The translations under genes and the position numbers were made by a program. This document shows positions 5,330 to 6,000 of a stretch of 6,000 nucleotides of DNA, piece after piece. The DNA lies in NCBI GenBank assembly GCA_023457615.1, contig JAEWKY010000297.1, positions 1-6,000 of the forward strand. The letters are read 5' to 3'. The notes under the pieces were generated by a model. That model was not told where the DNA came from, did not search any database, and worked only from the letters and a program-made list of their open reading frames with translations. Position 1 is the first letter of the stretch; each line of letters opens with the position of its first letter. Source of the DNA: Actinomycetes bacterium. GTDB lineage: Bacteria > Actinomycetota > Actinomycetes > Actinomycetales > Microbacteriaceae.

Positions 5330-6000
5330 ATGGACGACATCCTCGACGCGCACGCGCTCACGAAGCGCTACCGGCGCGCGACGGTGCTCGACGACGTCTC
5401 GATCACGATCGCGGCGGGCACGATCCACGGGCTCCTCGGCCCGAACGGGTCGGGCAAGACGACCTGTCTCCACCTCATCACCGGGCTGCTCGCCCCGGAC
5501 GACGGCACGGCGATCGTCGGAGGCGTCGACGTCGCCTCTCCCGCGTCGCGGCGGCTGTTCGGCTTCGCCCCCGACGACCTGCCGCTGCCGGGAGCGCTCA
5601 CCGGCCGCGAGTACCTCGCCCTGCACGATGCGCTGCGGGGGCGCGACGATCGGGCCCGCGCGTCGGAGCTGGGCGAGCTGCTGCGGATCGACGACGCGCT
5701 CGAGCGTCCGGTCGGCGACTACTCGCACGGCATGCGCCGCAAGCTCCAGCTCGTCGCGGCCGTCATGCACGATCCCCTCCTGCTCGTGCTCGACGAGCCG
5801 TTCCGCGGGCTCGACCCCGAGTCGGCGATCGCGCTCCGCGCCCTCCTCGTCGCCTTCGCCCGCTCCGGGCGCGCCGTGCTCGTCGCGACGCACGACCTCC
5901 TGCGCGCCGAGCGCGACTGCGCCGAGGTGACGATCCTCGACCGCGGCGCCGTCGTGGCCGCCGGGCCGCCGACCGCCCTCCTCGCGAGCCGTCCCGGCGC
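5330..6000 (+). CDS. ABC-exporter-type ATPase (partial, runs off right edge)
   Basis: The gene begins at ATG 5330 with AGGA (5321-5324) five bases upstream and a further GGAGG nearby; 223 codons are visible with no stop before base 6000. Motifs are Walker A Gly-Pro-Asn-Gly-Ser-Gly-Lys-Thr-Thr (37-45), signature Tyr-Ser-His-Gly-Met (131-135), Walker B ending Leu-Asp-Glu-Pro (154-157), D-loop Gly-Leu-Asp-Pro (160-163) and switch His188. The Y-S-x-G-M signature and the G-L-D-P loop are typical of ABC-2 type exporters (drug, antibiotic or lipid export), not of sugar importers. The Q-loop glutamine appears to be missing: the region reads Gly-Phe-Ala-Pro-Asp-Asp-Leu-Pro (78-85). The helical domain is short. 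It should pair with a membrane permease, probably encoded just beyond the edge. Cargo is unknown. At least 223 residues fit the usual size for the family. Confidence 0.88.
   Translation, partial: MDDILDAHALTKRYRRATVLDDVSITIAAGTIHGLLGPNGSGKTTCLHLITGLLAPDDGTAIVGGVDVASPASRRLFGFAPDDLPLPGALTGREYLALHDALRGRDDRARASELGELLRIDDALERPVGDYSHGMRRKLQLVAAVMHDPLLLVLDEPFRGLDPESAIALRALLVAFARSGRAVLVATHDLLRAERDCAEVTILDRGAVVAAGPPTALLASRPG

Noticed and set aside
5048..5893. Minus-strand open frame opposite the small membrane protein and ABC ATPase
   Set aside because: Arg/Glu/Asp-rich shadow without motifs; the plus-strand frame from 5330 has all ABC motifs.

Overview
The window is very GC-rich, nearly all genes end most codons in G or C, and the gene families are those of high-GC Gram-positive bacteria. 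The best guess is an actinobacterium of the Micrococcales, perhaps Microbacteriaceae. Supporting signs are an HtaA-type haem protein with DtxR/IdeR-like iron boxes, a SigH/SigR-type promoter on msrB, a solitary MsiK/UgpC-type sugar ATPase, and a membrane-anchored DsbA-like protein. The genus cannot be named from this sequence alone. All family calls come from reading motifs; no database search was run.

Layout. (1) 1-231, minus: the N-terminus of a secreted HtaA-domain (haem-binding) protein that runs off the left edge. (2) 232-435: a compact divergent control region. It holds an iron-regulated promoter framed by two iron boxes (minus) and a disulfide-stress-type promoter (plus). (3) 436-1406, plus: msrB (methionine sulfoxide reductase B) translationally coupled by a GTGA overlap to a small nitroreductase-like gene. 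(4) 1385-2362, minus: a YdcZ/DUF606-type DMT transporter whose 3' end overlaps the nitroreductase gene tail-to-tail by 22 nt. (5) 2363-2560: mostly non-coding, with a strong hairpin abutting the tRNA 3' end. (6) 2561-2632, minus: tRNA-Thr(TGT). (7) 2656-3531, minus: a membrane-anchored DsbA/BdbD-like thioredoxin-fold protein with a CPNC site and a Pro-Thr repeat tail, ending only 23 nt before the tRNA. (8) 3532-3812: a divergent intergenic region with a promoter in each direction. (9) 3813-4919, plus: the sugar-importer ATPase, closed by a 17-bp perfect hairpin terminator. (10) 5102-6000, plus: a 65-residue single-pass membrane protein followed, 30 nt later, by an ABC-exporter-type ATPase that runs off the right edge.

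How the parts fit. The left third looks like a stress and iron module. Haem/iron acquisition is repressed by iron on one side, and protein repair (MsrB) plus a flavin-type reductase sit under what looks like a thiol-oxidative-stress sigma factor on the other. The DsbA-like protein is a second thiol-redox gene, but I see no SigH-type promoter for it. The ATPase at 3813 has no adjacent permease or binding protein, which fits a shared energiser serving several sugar importers. The last two genes look like the start of a separate transporter operon.

I do not see a clearly new biological system. The most rewarding items are the two regulatory regions (232-435 and 3700-3812), the tRNA/dsbA arrangement, and the small membrane protein paired with an ABC ATPase whose Q-loop glutamine appears to be missing.
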